64,000 nucleotides of DNA from Hemicordylus capensis (GCF_027244095.1 NC_069660.1:135769834-135833833), one strand, 5' to 3'. Numbered from the stretch's first letter, positions 23,951 to 34,127 are shown. Program-made: numbers and translations. The notes: a model not told the origin generated them from the sequence alone.

Positions 23951-24771
23951 CAAGGATGTGCAGATCTCCCCTAAGAGCCAGTCCATTCCACTCCACACAA
24001 TCATTATAAGCCTGAAAGACACCCTGCACATAAACTGTATGCCTAGAGGACTTTCTCCATACACAGGGAACCCTGAACGAGCAGAGTTTCTGGTGGAAAG
24101 ATGTGCACAAAACCACCTGGCCCGGTTTTGGATCCCTTTGAACCTGCCCGGTTTGGTTCGGTTGGGGGGGTTCAGCAAGCAATTTTTAATTTTATTTTTT
24201 AAACTTACCCCCTCTGGGGGCTTCTCCAAAGTGGCAGGGGGGTCCGCAGAGGTCCCCCCCCGCCAGCCTCTTGGTGAATTAAAACCTGCCCGGTTTGGGC
24301 ATCTTCAGCCCTTTCCAGGCCTATTCCCTGGGGCAGTGGCCATTTTGGAGGCTGCCGTGCCTGCACAGTGGGACCCTGCATGACTGAGTCATGACCCAGG
24401 CCATGCAGGGGCCTACTGCGCAGGTGTGGTGGCCTCCAAAATGGCTGCTGCACCAGGGAATAGGCCCGGAAAGAGCCAAAGGTGCCCGAACTGGGAAAGT
24501 TTTAACTTCCCAGGAAGCTGGCAGGGAGAGGGGGAACCTCCGCGGACCCCACTACCACCACCTTGTAGAAGCCCCGAGAGGGGGTAAGTTTAATAAAATA
24601 AAATAAAATAAAATATTTTTTAAAAAAATTGCTCGTTGAACGCCTGAATGGGGGAGGGGGTTTCGATTTGGGGTCGAGCCGAACCGGGGGAGTCAGCTCA
24701 ACCCTGAACCTTTGAACTGAACCAGTTCAACACTGAACCAGTTTGGTTTCAAACCTGATTGCACACCCCTA
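23951..24771. mobile_element. hAT-like foldback MITE, TAGGGATG family copy 2
   Basis: Ends CAAGGATGTGCAG and TTGCACACCCCTA. Nearly the whole interior is one hairpin: arms about 24209-24382 and 24404-24582 pair (CTATTCCCTGGGGCAGTGG against the inverse of CACCAGGGAATAGG; GGCCATTTTGGAGGCTGCC against the inverse of GGCCTCCAAAATGGCTGC). Right of the hairpin is a short AAAAT run. Flanking octamers no longer match. No protein encoded; long open frames here are a by-product of the hairpin. Confidence 0.75.
24592..24617. repeat. (AAAAT)n run
   Basis: Four to five AAAAT/ATAAA units inside the right side of the foldback MITE. Confidence 0.85.
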
Positions 24772-24818
24772 GAAAGAGCCCTTCATATATACAGCTGTGT
24801 TGCCAGTATGGTATAGTG

Positions 24819-24954
24819 CAGGCATTCTCAACGTTGGGTCCCCAGATGTTATTGGACTTCAACTCCCATAATCGCCAGCCCCAGTGGCCTTTGGTTTGGG
24901 ATGATGGGAGTTGAAGTCCAATAACATCTGGGGACCCAATGTTGAGAATCCCTG
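24819..24954. mobile_element. hAT MITE, 136 bp, perfect 8-bp duplication
   Basis: Starts CAGGCATTCTCAACG and ends with the inverse GTTGAGAATCCCTG; almost fully palindromic (GGGTCCCCAGATGTTATTGG against the inverse of CCAATAACATCTGGGGAC). Flanked by gtatagtg at 24811-24818 and 24955-24962. CAGG termini, 8-bp duplication and the ACTCCCAT word fit non-autonomous hAT elements common in reptiles. Confidence 0.95.
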
Positions 24955-24990
24955 GTATAGTGGTTTGAGTGCTGGACTAGGTCTAGGTAG

Positions 24991-25307
24991 TAGGGATGTG
25001 CACGAACCTGTTCGGTGGTCTGTACACAGACTGCTGAACACGTTTAGAACCCCCGCAGGGGTGGGGTTTCTTTAAGTCACAGGGATGGTGTTGCCAACCC
25101 AGTCAGTGTAATACCTTTGTGCGCACACCACTTCCGGTATTATGCTGACCGGGGTGGCAAGAGGGAATACAGCCACCCTGCGACAGCAATCTTTACTGCA
25201 GCACCAGAGGGGGAAGTGTGGCAGGGGAGGTAAGAACACCTTCCCCACACCTTAAAGAGACCCCCTCCCACCTCCTGGGTGTGCACAGAACTGGTTGCAC
25301 AGCCCAC
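24991..25307. mobile_element. hAT-like MITE, TAGGGATG family copy 3
   Basis: The left end TAGGGATGTGCACGAACC is well kept; the right end GGTTGCACAGCCCA is worn. It lies inside a SINE at a position where the uninterrupted SINE copies have no extra sequence. The interior holds a short hairpin near ACACCACTTCCGGTATTA. Right boundary plus or minus about 5 bp. Confidence 0.75.
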
Positions 25308-25485
25308 CCAAGTTCAAAATCCCTGTGCAGCCATGAAACTTACTGGTGTCTCTGGGCCAGTTGCTTATCTATCTGCCTAACCTACCACACAGGGTTGTTG
25401 TGAGGATAAGCATAACAATGAACACTGCTCTGGGCTTCTCGGAGGAGGAGCAGGATATAAATGTAGAAATAAATAAAATACAAAA

Positions 25486-26014
25486 TAAAATATCAATTGG
25501 TTCTTTCAAACCTTATAACGAATGCATGGAAGTCAAGCATGCATGATCAACTCCACTCAAGTTCATATAATTTCTGAATAGGCTAAAGTCTCTGATCAAA
25601 CAAAATATTGCTAAATTAGCCATCTAGAATAACAGAGGGCATCTGGTAGAGCTGGAGTGTCAAAGTTTTCCTTGACAGATATTCAGTATATATAAACAAA
25701 TAATGTTCACAGTCATAATTCTTTTTTTCTCCATTTAATTTAACACCATGAAGCTGGCTTCGCATTTGCTAACAGAGTCAAACTGGTTTATGTAAATACA
25801 TTCATCCATTCATCGGTCTGTTTTTAAATTTAAATTGTGGAATGTTAGGTTTATGCCAAAAGAAGTAGACTTGAGAAAATCCATGTAAATGTATTAACCA
25901 TTTGGCTTTCTGGTACATGGCCCTTCCAATATGTTAGAACATGTAGCCCCAACATGTTAGAAATGTGCTCCTAGTAGCATAACTCTGACAAACTCTCTAA
26001 TCCCATGGGCAATA
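25486..26014. other. No gene seen
   Basis: AT-rich unique DNA; nothing recognised. Confidence 0.4.
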
Positions 26015-26022
26015 TTGTAATC

Positions 26023-26165
26023 CAGGGCTGCACAACTTCAGCCTTCCTGTTTATGTTGGACTACAGCTCCCATAATCCCTGACTATTGACCACTGTGGTC
26101 GGGGATGATGGGAGTTATAGTCCAAAAATAGCCGGAGGGGGTGGGGGCCAAGTTGTTCAGCTCTC
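26023..26165. mobile_element. hAT MITE, 143 bp
   Basis: Left CAGGGCTGCACAACTTCAG, right CCAAGTTGTTCAGCTCTC (inverse of the left with changes). Internal palindrome around CAGCTCCCATAATCCC and GGGATGATGGGAGTTATAG. Flanks ttgtaatc (26015-26022) and tattaatc (26166-26173) agree at 6 of 8. Confidence 0.85.
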
Positions 26166-26223
26166 TATTAATCTAATAACTAACAGTGCATACATGAACT
26201 CTCATTACAACTGGTAACATTCC

Positions 26224-26502
26224 ACCCCTGCTAACTTGGCAAAGAGGCATCATTTAATGTGGTGATTCTCTTTATTTATCAGGGGGAGAGTAACTGGCCC
26301 TATCCACCCCAGCACAGTACCTCCAGTGACTGTTGCTGGTGTCTATCATGTTTCTTTTTAGATTGTAAGCTCTTTGGGGACAGGAATCCATCTTATTTAT
26401 TTATTTGTGTATTTCTCTATGTAAACCGCCCTGAGCCATTTTTGGAAGGGCGGTCTAGAAATTGAATGAATGAATGAATGAATAAATAAATAAATGAATG
26501 AA

Positions 26503-26533
<31 letters not shown>

Positions 26534-26535
26534 AT
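26224..26535 (+). mobile_element. Short L2-tailed retroposon, copy 3
   Basis: Starts CCCCTGCTAACTTGGCAAAG, carries GAGAGTAACTGGCCCTATCC and TCTTTGGGGACAGG, then AAACCGCCCTGAGCC, and ends in a long TGAA/TAAA tail. Best preserved of the four copies. Confidence 0.85.
26462..26535. repeat. (TGAA)n(TAAA)n tail
   Basis: Simple tail of the preceding retroposon, alternating GAAT and AAAT units. Confidence 0.9.
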
Positions 26536-27690
26536 TTCCTATCTAAAAAGTTGCATTCTATCTTGCAATCTTTTATGTTTTGTTAATTAGATGTTTGTCC
26601 CGGTGGGATCTGTTAGTGTAGAGAGTGGTAGGGGGTGGAGTCCGAAGGAAAAGGGAGGGAAAGGAGAAGAAGAAAAGATGGAATTGTTTCTGAATAAAGC
26701 TTAGTTAAACAAACATAAGGTTGCTTTGTGTCTATGAGGAAAGCAGCAATAAAACAGACATGTAGTTGGCATGTCCTTAAAGGTGGCAAATATAGATGTA
26801 AGGACCACTGGTTTTTGCACTATTTCCAGTTCAAGTCAACCATTATGTATTCATAGAGGCTTAAAACTGCACAATCAATGTGTTTTGACTGCCTCACCCA
26901 ATCACCATTAATATTGTTCTATAATTTAAACAGCTTCATCATTGTGTGCACAGTAACATCAAAAAGGAAAGGTCCCTGTCCCAGGGAGTCTGCAGAAAAA
27001 AATTTATACTGTTGAAGAGACCCAGGGGAAGGAAATGCAAGGGAAACCAAAGAGATGAATGAGAGCATATGCAGCTAGATATTCTTAGGCTTTAAAGCAG
27101 TTGGGGGTGAGAACTAAAGAGTTAGGCCAAAGGCTCCATGAAACTAAATAAGTCTTTCTTCTCTCACACTTTCTGGAGCTACAGGATATTTTCCAGCACG
27201 GTCGTCTATGCTTGTTTTGTTCAGCACTCACAGGCATTATATTCACATTATAAATGAAGGAAATATATTTTGATAATTGCAGCAGGTGTGGAATAAGGAA
27301 ACCTCTTTATTTATGTAAATAATTAGAAATAAATGTCAGCAGAGCTACATCCTCTGCTCATTTAAGTCATTTTAATGATACATAAAATATAAAAGAAGAC
27401 TTCAGCAAAGGTCTCTAAAGAGAATAGGGCAATACCACTAAATAAAGAAAGATTATCATGCTGGGGCAAACATGAAAGGAGATGGCATTTATACAAAATG
27501 CAATTTATTTTGACAGTAATTTTCTGTATTTCCCCTGCTATTATTGAAGATATATGTGTTTGAATTAGAGCTTTCTCCATCTGAGGCCAGCTGCTCATTC
27601 TCTTTGGTCCTGCCGTGAAGTCACACTCCTCTGTTAATGGTTTCACAGTTTGCTAGCTGAGGGGAAAAATGGGTATGATGTCATGCATTT
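26536..27690. other. Unique DNA upstream of the candidate exon
   Basis: No repeat was recognised. The last 200 bp (about 27480-27680) are low in CpG and repeat-free, as might be expected of conserved intron sequence next to an exon, but conservation cannot be judged from one genome. Confidence 0.4.
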
Positions 27691-27730
27691 GTCTTTTCTC
27701 TCTCTCTCTTTTTATTTTACCTCACTGCAG
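27691..27730 (+). promoter_or_regulatory. Splice acceptor of candidate exon
   Basis: A 30-base pyrimidine-rich run (TCTTTTCTCTCTCTCTCTTT) is followed by CTCACTGCAG directly before GG, a strong match to a vertebrate 3' splice site. CTCAC upstream could serve as the branch region. Confidence 0.6.
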
Positions 27731-27732
27731 GG

Positions 27733-27906
27733 TCAGCTGTGAGATGGAAACGGGTTATGAGTGAGAAAGACAGAAGAAATATTTTTCCAGTGATGAGCCA
27801 AAACTGTATGGAAAACTATGAAGAAATGCCTGAAAGCGATATCGATCCATATGTATGGAATATATATGTATATTCTTTAGAAAGATGCTTATCATTAATG
27901 GGGTAG
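27733..27906 (+). CDS. Candidate terminal coding exon, unknown protein
   Basis: The frame opening right after the acceptor (exon starts about 27731, leaving two bases from a split codon) is open for 57 codons to TAG at 27904. It begins SAVRWKRVMSEKDRRN, continues through MSQNCMENYEEMPESDID and ends YSLERCLSLMG. The other two frames stop within 12 codons. A poly(A) signal follows 250 bp downstream. I do not recognise the protein: it has no signal peptide, membrane segment or known motif, and looks like a charged C-terminal tail. Upstream exons were not found in the window, so it could be the last or an alternative last exon of a gene whose intron covers the left part of the window, or a non-coding transcript end with a chance frame. 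Confidence 0.35.
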   Translation, partial: SAVRWKRVMSEKDRRNIFPVMSQNCMENYEEMPESDIDPYVWNIYVYSLERCLSLMG

Positions 27907-28154
27907 CAAATACTCTTTCCCTTGTAAATTGGGGAATCAGTCTTCCTCTTCTGGTTCTTTATTCAAGCCAGAGAAGCTCACTAGAAAAAATGTTTCTGTA
28001 AATATTTGTTCCAATTTTCCAGTACCTCTTCAGCTTAGTTATGTACAGACCTCTTGTGTTTGCCCTTCAGGAGTAGCTGCCTAAACAGCCTTTTGTTCTT
28101 GTGAGTGTTTGGACGAATGATTGTGCTGCATATGAATGAGAAGATTTGCACGTG

Positions 28155-28160
28155 AATAAA
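28155..28160 (+). terminator. Poly(A) signal after the candidate exon
   Basis: AATAAA followed about 20 bases later by a GT-rich stretch (TAGTGTGTGTTATTCTTG, TTGTTGTTG), the usual arrangement of a vertebrate cleavage site near 28175. Taken with the acceptor at 27730 it gives an exon of about 445 bp including the 3' untranslated part. Confidence 0.5.
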
Positions 28161-28179
28161 AGCATCTGCGTACCGTAGT

Positions 28180-29285
28180 GTGTGTTATTCTTGTTGTTGT
28201 TGCTATATATTATCTTCTGTTACTTTCTTCTTTTTAAAGAAATTGCTAGCTACCTGTGAGCTATCATTTTGTTGTTGTCGATGAAATCCAGAGTTTGTGT
28301 GAGGAAGCTGCCAGTTCAGTAATTGCAGAAAAGAATCCACAACATACATTTACCTCAGCAGTTAATCAAACCTAACACATGTACCACGACAGCATGAAAC
28401 TCATGCTGTGTTGAACACCGAGATGTAGGAGAAAAAGCTGAAGCACTCATTAAAGCATTTCATTAAAACAGCACTCATGAAAACACTGCAGTAACAAGTA
28501 CACAAAAACCAATGTGCATCACTAGGATGCATTGGCTAGTGAACCATGGCATCAATTATCAGTTACTAGAAGGATGTATTCTTATGGCCTCATCACACAA
28601 GAGATTTCTTTTCCCCAACTTTGTTAACAACCTGGCATTTTCAGTGGATTTTTAAGAGTTAGAAAGGTCTTGGGAATGGCCCAGCTCATACCATACCTGT
28701 GACTTTTCAGTTTGAGTGGTAACCACAGCACCGAGGTCAGCATCAATACGTAGAATCTGGTTTTGGCCCTTCTGTAGGAGTACCATGGGCATCAAAATGA
28801 GAACATTGCAGAAATGTTTCCATCCTTACACTTAAGAAGGGCTCGCTAGGGTATTCTGGAGTACACATTTAAAAACTATTGTTAGGCTCCAGCCATAACT
28901 GAATCCTTTCTAAAGTGCCCCATTACATCTTTATTTTGAATAGATGACTCTCAAATCAGAAGCCATTTCATTTTTACTTTAGCCTGAAAGCCACTACTGT
29001 TACCAAAACTGCCCGGAGCATTTAGCTAGGGCACTCCAACTATGCCTTTGGCTTCAAATGGGGGAATTAGTTTGGGATGGGGAGCAGTATGGCTTCAGTA
29101 TCCATTTAAGCAATTTTGCTGTATCTGGAAAGGATGAGGAGACATAGGTGCCATGTAAAAGTGTTATTAAAAGTTTAAATGCAGGTTACAGGAGGCAAAA
29201 GGTTAGTTAGCCAAGGCAATTCAATAATCTTTATATACAATTCTCTTAAACGTACCAGTAGCTAATCCCATGCATGGCAGCTCTC
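28180..29285. other. No gene or repeat recognised
   Basis: Ordinary AT-rich DNA downstream of the candidate transcript end. Confidence 0.4.
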
Positions 29286-29289
29286 ATGA

Positions 29290-29700
29290 GAGTTCACCAG
29301 CCGGATAGCGATGGGGATGAATGGGCTGGTTGGGGGGACAAACCAGTGATGGGGTGGGTGGGTAGGCAGACAGGAGGGGGAGAAACCAGTGATGGGGGTG
29401 GGGGGCGGGGGGCGGGGGCCAGCGAGCTAGCGAGTGGGGGCAAGGGAGAGAAACTGGAGATGGGGGTGGGTGGGCAGCCAGTAGGTGAGAGATGATGGGG
29501 TGGGAGGGTGGCCGGCTGCCGGGAAAGAAACGGCGGTGGGCAGGAAGAAAATGGCAGCCGGGGGGAACCAGTGATGGGGGGACAGGCAGGGGAGAAAATG
29601 GTAATGGGGATGGATGGGCGACCAGAGGGGGGGAGGCGGGGATTGGCGGGTGGCGAGTGGCTGGCCAGTGGGGGAAGAAAACGGAGGCTGTGGCAAACTA
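29290..29700. repeat. G-rich imperfect minisatellite
   Basis: Repeated words AACCAGTGATGGGG, GGTGGGTGGGYAG and GAAAATGG every 40 to 60 bp, with nearly all Gs on the + strand. Many runs of four or more G make G-quadruplex formation likely. Long open frames here come from base composition. Confidence 0.8.
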
Positions 29701-30124
29701 GAGGAGCAGATGCTCTGCACCCAGCCCAGCTAGTTTAGCTTAAAGTTCTAAATGAGAGTCTTGGTAAAGGCTTGTAGTAATTTGGCTAGAGTTCCAAATC
29801 AGAGCCTGCTCAGAGGCTTACAGTGTAGAGATAGATGGCTAGATGCCTCACAAAGAGGCAAGGAGGTTTAGAAATAGATGGCTGGAGAAGTTAGCATTAC
29901 CTATCCTTCCTGCATGCGTTATGATGTATGATGGCCAGGCAGATGTGCCTCTTCTCGAGTAAAGCATAATGTAGGATAAAGAGCAAGGGAGCAGCCATCA
30001 CAGCGTGCAGCATATGAGAGTCTGTAGGATGGCAGGATCTGAGTCTGAGGCCATGGTGGTCTGGCTGGGGTATTTATATCTAAAAATGTGCCCTGAGGCA
30101 ACTATTGACTCAGTCTATCCCACC
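29701..30124. other. No gene seen
   Basis: Unique sequence with a short repeated word (GATAGATGGCT and AGATGGCTGG near 29830-29885); nothing else recognised. Confidence 0.4.
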
Positions 30125-30738
30125 TAGAGTTGCCAACACTGCATTGGCTGTATGTGGGACTGGGACTTCAAGAGGGGGCCAGGGGTGGGGGGCAGGGGCA
30201 TGGCCACCTAGGAGCGGGGCAGGTGGCAGGGTGCACTGGGGTGGCGCACTGGCCACAGGCACACTGTGGCTGGTCACTGAAAAGCACTCACCGCCACTGA
30301 CTCAGTGCAGGAGGGAGTGACGGAGGCTTCTGCACACCTGAAATCGGCCCATCTGCCTCATTTGGAGGAAGGCAGCGCTGAGGAAGGGAGTCTTTCATCT
30401 GCCTTCTCTCTGACTCACTCTGTCCCTCCCTCCTGCACTGAGTCAGTGGCAGTGAGTGCTTTTCAGTGACTGACCGTAGCCTGCTTGTCATCAGCATGCC
30501 GCCCCAGCAAGCCCTGCAGCCTGCCCCTGCCCCTGCCCCATCCACTCCAGAACCATACATCATTTGGGAGGTGGCCAGGAGAGCTCTCGCTGTTGTGTCC
30601 CTGCTTTGCTGCCGCTCAGTGGCAGTTTAAAAAAAAAAAAAGGTCAAAAAGCAGGAGAAATTGAGTCCTGAACAGGATGAGCATCTCCCCGCAGTAAGTC
30701 AAAACATCCCGCAAAGTGCAGAACAGTTGGCAACCCTA
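30125..30738. mobile_element. hAT-like foldback MITE (TAGGGTTGCCAAC ends)
   Basis: Left end TAGAGTTGCCAACACTGC; the inverse of the right end is TAGGGTTGCCAACTGTTC. Internal arms pair: CACTGACTCAGTGCAGGAGG near 30293 against the inverse of CCTCCTGCACTGAGTCAGTG near 30430. Non-coding. No matching target duplication was found. Confidence 0.75.
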
Positions 30739-30982
30739 ACCTGGAGGGCAAGGAATTGTGGAAAATAACAAAGTCAATTGCTACATGAACTTAGTCACCA
30801 TAGGTGGGTCCTTCTGCACAAAGGTGAGAGCAAGCTATGCAAATGTGACTGTGTGAAGTGAATAGGCTATGATTGTTTACAATCTCAAGGATCCATGCTA
30901 TCTCCAGGTGTCCTCTTTTATTCATTTACTAGTAACTTTAAGCCCGTTAAATTAACGGGCGCTAGTAGACTGCTATTGCGTC

Positions 30983-31112
30983 CCACATCTTGCCCTTCTC
31001 CCCCTCCCTCTTGCCCCTCCTCCTTCCCCCTGCCCCACTCCCTCTTGCCCTTCCCCCTCCCCCTGCCCCACTCCCTCTTGCCCCTCCCCCTCCCCCCTGT
31101 CCCACTCCCTCT
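30983..31112. repeat. C-rich minisatellite, about 33-37-bp unit
   Basis: CCCCACTCCCTCTTGCCC recurs at least three times, separated by CCTCCCCCTG-type filler. Confidence 0.85.
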
Positions 31113-31749
31113 TAAGTAAATAACGGGTGCTAGGAGGGGGCGGGGGGAGTCGGTCTAAGGGGGCGTGTGCGAGACAGAGAGAGAGAGAGAGGCAGCAGCA
31201 GAGACACACGGAGGCCCTCCCAAAGGAGAGGCGGTGTGGGGAGGAAGGAGCGGGACCTGCCGGACTTGCTGAAATCCCTGCTTGGCCAGGAAGTTGATTC
31301 GCAGGGCCGGTGGCTCTTCCAACCTAACCCACCTCGAAGGGCAGTTGCGAGATTATGACCAAACAACAATACATTATAGGCCATTTACGGGCCCTGCTTC
31401 TCCACGCGCTGGCAAACAGACAAACCCGCCCGCTGTCCGGAACTGGCAAAGGGATCCCCCTTCCAAGTTCCCCTTTTCCAGCACTCCCTGTCTTGCGATG
31501 GTTACCCCACCTTGCGGCGGCATTCGTCACCGTCGCCGCCTCCACCCGCTACCTGTCTAGGTGGGGAAGGGGCGAGGAGGGAGATTCTCTCTTTCTGCCT
31601 CTCTCTCGCTGAGTGAAGGCTGTGCTGGAGGGTGAAGTGAAGGAGACAACTCGCGCTCGCCGCCTGCGCGCAAGGCCCCTCCCCTCCCCAGAGCCAGAGC
31701 TCCCGCCACCGCCGGCCTCCCCTTTCCGGGCCGGGCAGGCCGCCGAGGC

Positions 31750-32200
31750 CCTCCTGGCCGGGTGAATCGCCTGCTCTGGCTGAGGCCGCGGCTCCACCGC
31801 CGCCTCGGCCGCAACGCATTCTCTGGCCGAGGCTCCGCCGCCGCCTAAGCCAGCTTCCCTCGCCACCTCCTTGCGGGTCATTTGGCTGCTCTGGCTGAGG
31901 CCGCGGCTCCGCCACCGCCTCGGCCGTTCCGGGTTCTCTGGCCGAGGCTGCGGCTCCACCACCGCCTCAGCCAGCTTCCCTCACCGCCTCCTTCCGGGTC
32001 ATTTGGCTGCTCTGGCCGAGGCTGCGGGTCCGCCGCCGCCGCCTCGGCCATTCCGGGTTCTCTGGCCGAGGCCGCGGCTCCGCCTCAGCTGGCTTCCCTC
32101 GCCACCTCCTTCCGGGTCATTTGGCTGCTCTGGCTGAGGCCGCGGCTCCGCCACCGCCTCGGCCAGCTTCCCCTGCCGCCTCCTCCTCCCGCCCGGCTTC
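31750..32200. repeat. CpG-dense tandem units of about 120 bp
   Basis: GGGTCATTTGGCTGCTCTGG occurs at 31875, 31996 and 32114 (spacing 121 and 118). Each unit is itself two half-units built on TCTGGCYGAGGCYGCGGCTC followed by CGCCTCGGCC. Expanded inside the CpG-rich element. Confidence 0.85.
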
Positions 32201-32591
32201 GGCCGCTTCTCCTCGGCCGCCACTTCTCCTTCTCCCGGCCAACATGGCGGCCGGTGTCTGTGTTCGTGTCTCCCTCGCCGTGTTCTGCGCACGCGCTCCG
32301 CGCATGCCCAGAACACCCGTCAGAGACACGGACGCAGACACCTAGCATTTTATTATATAGGATGAGCATCTCTCCCTTATCCTTGCTAGTCAATCAATCA
32401 ATTTTAATGGGATGGGAAATATGATGTCACACAGATGCAGCATGGGATGGGAAATAGCCATTTTGGTGCTATTTGCTAAGAGGTATTCCAAATCCTTATC
32501 TCTAAGTCACTTTGACAGGTCTACTTGCTGACTCACCTCCAATAGAGGAGGGGCGACTGCATCCTTTTTCAATTTGTTGTCTCTTTAAGAC

Positions 32592-32925
32592 ATGGGAAGA
32601 GAGCTGGTCTTGTGGTAGCAAGCATGACTTGTCCCCTTAAGCTAAGCAGGATCCACCCTGGTTGCATATGAATGGGAGACTAGAAGTGTGAGCACTGTGA
32701 GATATTCCCCTCAGGGGATGGAGCCGCTCTGGGAAGAGCATCTAGGCTCCAAGTTCCTTCCCTGGCATCTCCAAGACAGGGCTGAGAGAGATTCCTACCT
32801 GCAACCTTGGAGAAGTCGCTGCCAGTCTGTGTAGACAATACTGAGCGAGATGGACCTATGGTCTGACTCAGTATATGGCAGCTTCCTATGTTCCTATGTT
32901 TCCTATGTCCCTATGTTTAACCTGA
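32592..32925 (+). mobile_element. SINE with tRNA-like and 5S-like head
   Basis: GAGCTGGTCTTGTGGTAGCA, then the 5S-like segment GCTAAGCAGGATCCACCCTG and ATATGAATGGGAGAC (32641-32680), the body GATATTCCCCTCAGGGGATG, and the tail CTGACTCAGTATATGGCAGC, ending in repeated TTCCTATG. Full length. Confidence 0.9.
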
Positions 32926-33600
32926 AGGCACACTGCCAAGCTTGGTCTGCTGCTTGATGACCAATTTGTTGCCAAACAGCAAAGTAAAGGTTCATAGAGA
33001 ATATGATCATGTGGTCTCATGCTGAGGATACATTGAGAGGCGTGCTTTGTGTGCTACTTCAAAACATGGCTTTCTGGCAACACTACATACCAACACTTAT
33101 CTGATATTTTAACAGGTTGAGCTCTGATTAGCAATGCATTTTTGAGGGTATAAGATTCCCAAGGCTGAACCTCAGTGACTATCAGGACTCATGGTTGGAA
33201 AAGGCCTTGACTGAATCCACAATGAGTCTCCAAGACTGGCTGCATGTTATGTTCTTCATGACAGAAGTAGCCATGTATAAGTCAGACCCTTATTGAGAAT
33301 TCTGAAGCTCCCACATAGATTGACAGGAAAAGCTTGAGGTCATAGGCAAACACACAAGGAATCAGTAGATAACTTCCTCTGGCTTTTGTTTATGTTTATT
33401 AATCTTATATCTTCTTTGATGGTTAATTGCCCCCCAAACAGAGAGGGGGAGGATCAGGGAGAACTTGACAGAAATGTTTTTCATGCGAAAGGCATGTTGG
33501 GATCACCTTCCAATCGGTGTTTTACTTACTGGTTTTTACTTATGATGGGGAAGAATGGCAGTTCAGTCCCCAAATAGCAAAGCAAAACCAGTTTGGTGAG
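32926..33600. other. No gene seen
   Basis: Unique sequence between a SINE and a MITE; nothing recognised. Confidence 0.4.
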
Positions 33601-33608
33601 AAAGCAGC

Positions 33609-34127
33609 TAGGGATGCGCACGGAACCAGTTTGGAGGCCCTTTATGGGCCTCTGAACTGGTTTAAATTAACACCTGTTCTGCTGGTTCCAAGGTGGGGGG
33701 TTTGACTTTAAGGGCAGGGGAGGGTGAATTTACCCCTCTCTCCGCTTTTCCCTCGCCAGCGCTCCATTGCAAACTGGTCCAGTGAGGTGGCAGCGTACCT
33801 CCCTGCCACCCCACCCTCTCCTCAGACCAGAAGTAAGCGGAAGTACCTGGTGTGCATGTGCAAGTCAGGCACATGCGCATGCATGTGCGTGCACACATCA
33901 CACTCTCTCACACACCATGCGCATGCATGCCAGGTACTTCCGCTTACGAGGAGTGGACAGGGTGGCAGGGAGGTATGCTGCTGCCCTGCCAGACCAGTTT
34001 GCAATGGAGTGCTGTTGGGGGGAAAGCTAAGGGAGAGGTAAGTGCACCTTCCCCCACCCTTAAAGTCAAAACAACACCCACCCACCCGCTTTCAAACTTC
34101 CCCTGCCCGGTTCTGTGCACATCCCTA
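33609..34127. mobile_element. hAT foldback MITE, TAGGGATG family copy 4, perfect TSD
   Basis: Ends TAGGGATGCGCACGGAACC and its inverse GGTTCTGTGCACATCCCTA. The perfect 8-bp duplication aaagcagc (33601-33608 and 34128-34135) sets both ends. Most of the interior is a hairpin: GCAAACTGGTCCAGTGAGG to TAAGCGGAAGTACCTGG pairs with CCAGGTACTTCCGCTTA to CCAGACCAGTTTGC, with a CATGCGCATGCATG-rich loop. 519 bp, no protein. It defines the family as hAT. Confidence 0.95.

Larger units (their letters stand above)
24800..25485 (+). mobile_element. tRNA-type SINE split by two hAT insertions
   Basis: The SINE survives as three pieces: 24800-24818 (CCAGTATGGTATAGTG), 24955-24990 (GTATAGTGGTTTGAGTGCTG) and 25308-25485 (TGGGCCAGTTGCTTATCT, CACAGGGTTGTTGTGAGG, GCAGGATATAAATGTAG and an AAATAAA tail). 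Compare the uninterrupted copy at 55.9 kb. The two interruptions are the MITEs at 24819-24954 and 24991-25307. Confidence 0.85.
30930..32361. mobile_element. CpG-rich interspersed repeat, class unresolved
   Basis: Opens with ACTAGTAACTTTAAGCCCG followed by the perfect hairpin GCCCGTTAAATTAACGGGC (about 30942-30960) and closes with CTAGCATTTTATTATATAGG. A related word, AATAACGGGTGCTAG, recurs at about 31119-31133. Inside are a C-rich minisatellite, an AG-rich stretch and 120-bp CpG-dense units. The GC content is far above its neighbours. All long open frames are on both strands in the same place and reflect base composition. The edges suggest an inserted element, but I cannot assign a class. 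Confidence 0.55.

Noticed and set aside
29274-29738. Gly/Trp-rich frames on + and Pro-rich frames on -
   Set aside because: Translation of a G-rich minisatellite, not a protein.
31502-32424. Long overlapping open frames (up to 180 codons) in the CpG-rich block
   Set aside because: Open on both strands and several frames at once, made of tandem units of about 120 bp; explained by GC-rich composition and lack of stop codons.
32597-32680. 5S rRNA gene
   Set aside because: Only the internal control region resembles 5S; the rest is SINE body and tail, so it is a SINE and not an rRNA gene. The same applies at 20.8 and 57.2 kb.
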